Of a stretch of 64,000 nucleotides of DNA, positions 63,707 through 64,000 are shown piece by piece. The number at the start of each line of letters is the position of its first letter. Positions within the stretch are counted from its first letter, which is position 1. The position numbers and the translations under genes were made by a program. Below the pieces are notes generated by a model, which worked only from the letters and a program-made list of their open reading frames with translations, was not told the DNA's origin and did not search any database. This DNA is from Melioribacter sp. (GTDB taxonomy: Bacteria; Bacteroidota; Ignavibacteria; Ignavibacteriales; Melioribacteraceae): assembly GCA_020723965.1 (NCBI GenBank), contig DYHW01000001.1, forward strand, positions 172,587-236,586, read 5' to 3'.

Positions 63707-64000
63707 ACACGCAACAATCGATTATAAGAGCGAGGTTTTCAGAAAGGCGATACATCTCTGTTCTCTTTCAATACCCGTCATTTATTATTTCATTACAAGG
63801 GAACTTGCACTTTCAATTTTAGTCCCATTGGCTATTTTTTCTTTCTTTTTAGATTACGGTAGATATTATCATAAATCTTATAGCTATTTCTTTTATAAGT
63901 TTTTTGGTTTTCTGCTTCGCAAGCATGAAAAAGATGAAAGAAAAAAAAATCTCAGCGGCGCAACGAACATTTTAATTTCTGCAGTAATTGTAATTTGGAT
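63693..64000 (+). CDS. Dolichol-kinase / phosphatidate cytidylyltransferase-like membrane protein (partial)
   Basis: From the ATG at 63693, overlapping the ftsH stop by 14 bases, about 102 codons run off the right edge. The visible N-terminus [20 protein letters not shown], several hydrophobic helices ([20 protein letters not shown]) and a [10 protein letters not shown] motif match the diacylglycerol/polyprenol kinase (SEC59/CTP-kinase) family of Bacteroidota. These use CTP to phosphorylate lipids. Only the first part is seen, so the exact substrate class is open. Confidence 0.75.
   Translation, partial: MTPSEHATIDYKSEVFRKAIHLCSLSIPVIYYFITRELALSILVPLAIFSFFLDYGRYYHKSYSYFFYKFFGFLLRKHEKDERKKNLSGATNILISAVIVIW

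Overview
The window looks like a chromosome segment of a Bacteroidota/Chlorobiota-type bacterium, most likely Ignavibacteria (Ignavibacteriales/Melioribacter-like). The basis is the AT-rich sequence, three secreted proteins with the type IX secretion (T9SS) C-terminal tail of the 'NYPNPFNPTT…KKMLLxK' form, a PorV-family protein, large CarboxypepD_reg/TonB-dependent receptors and a Bacteroidota-type sdhCAB operon. The lineage call is inference; no rRNA is present.

Layout. 1-4100: miaB (cut by the window edge), rpiA and a HigBA-like toxin-antitoxin pair, set in unusually repeat-rich DNA. 4111-10320: a 2069-residue secreted Gly/Thr/Ala-rich protein with a T9SS tail. 10396-11358: a REP-associated tyrosine transposase (RAYT) flanked by, and interrupted by, its own palindromic repeats. 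11368-16391: an RRM protein, tRNA-Asp with a tandem array of tRNA-derived fragments, pfkA, rnhC and a parvulin. 16649-26010: an apparent surface operon (TonB receptor, large Asp-rich secreted protein, PorV-like protein, multi-module glycan-binding-like T9SS protein). 26091-36738: SGNH hydrolase, DUF5989, secreted GH13 amylase, tRNA-Ser with two decayed copies, a second TonB receptor, a GNAT-like protein and a secreted GH18 enzyme. 36812-39146: btuB under a cobalamin riboswitch. 39302-42713: sdhCAB. 42834-44403: a BstYI/BglII-like restriction-modification cassette between duplicated terminators. 44620-64000: mainly housekeeping genes (obg, a FecCD permease, AddB-like nuclease, CYTH, ECF sigma factor, Usp, rpsU, LOG, secG, tRNA-Met, greA, tilS, hpt, ftsH, dolichol-kinase-like).

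The most unusual aspect is the repeat biology. (i) At least ten arrays share a 7-bp period but differ in sequence (TTAGCTN, CAATTCN, GGATGAT and others), and two of them invade functional sequence: the rpiA reading frame and the cobalamin riboswitch. (ii) Short CCCGA…TCGGG hairpins sit in intergenic DNA, inside rpiA in frame, inside decayed tRNA-Ser copies and in a 59-bp tandem array made from the tRNA-Asp 3' end. (iii) REPIN-like palindromes flank a RAYT gene that is itself broken by an 89-bp copy; removing exactly those 89 bases restores one 213-codon reading frame.

Functionally the window combines polysaccharide and surface biology (T9SS cargo, GH13, GH18, TonB receptors), cobalamin uptake, respiration (Sdh/Frd), restriction and core translation/protein quality control (tilS-hpt-ftsH, secG, greA).
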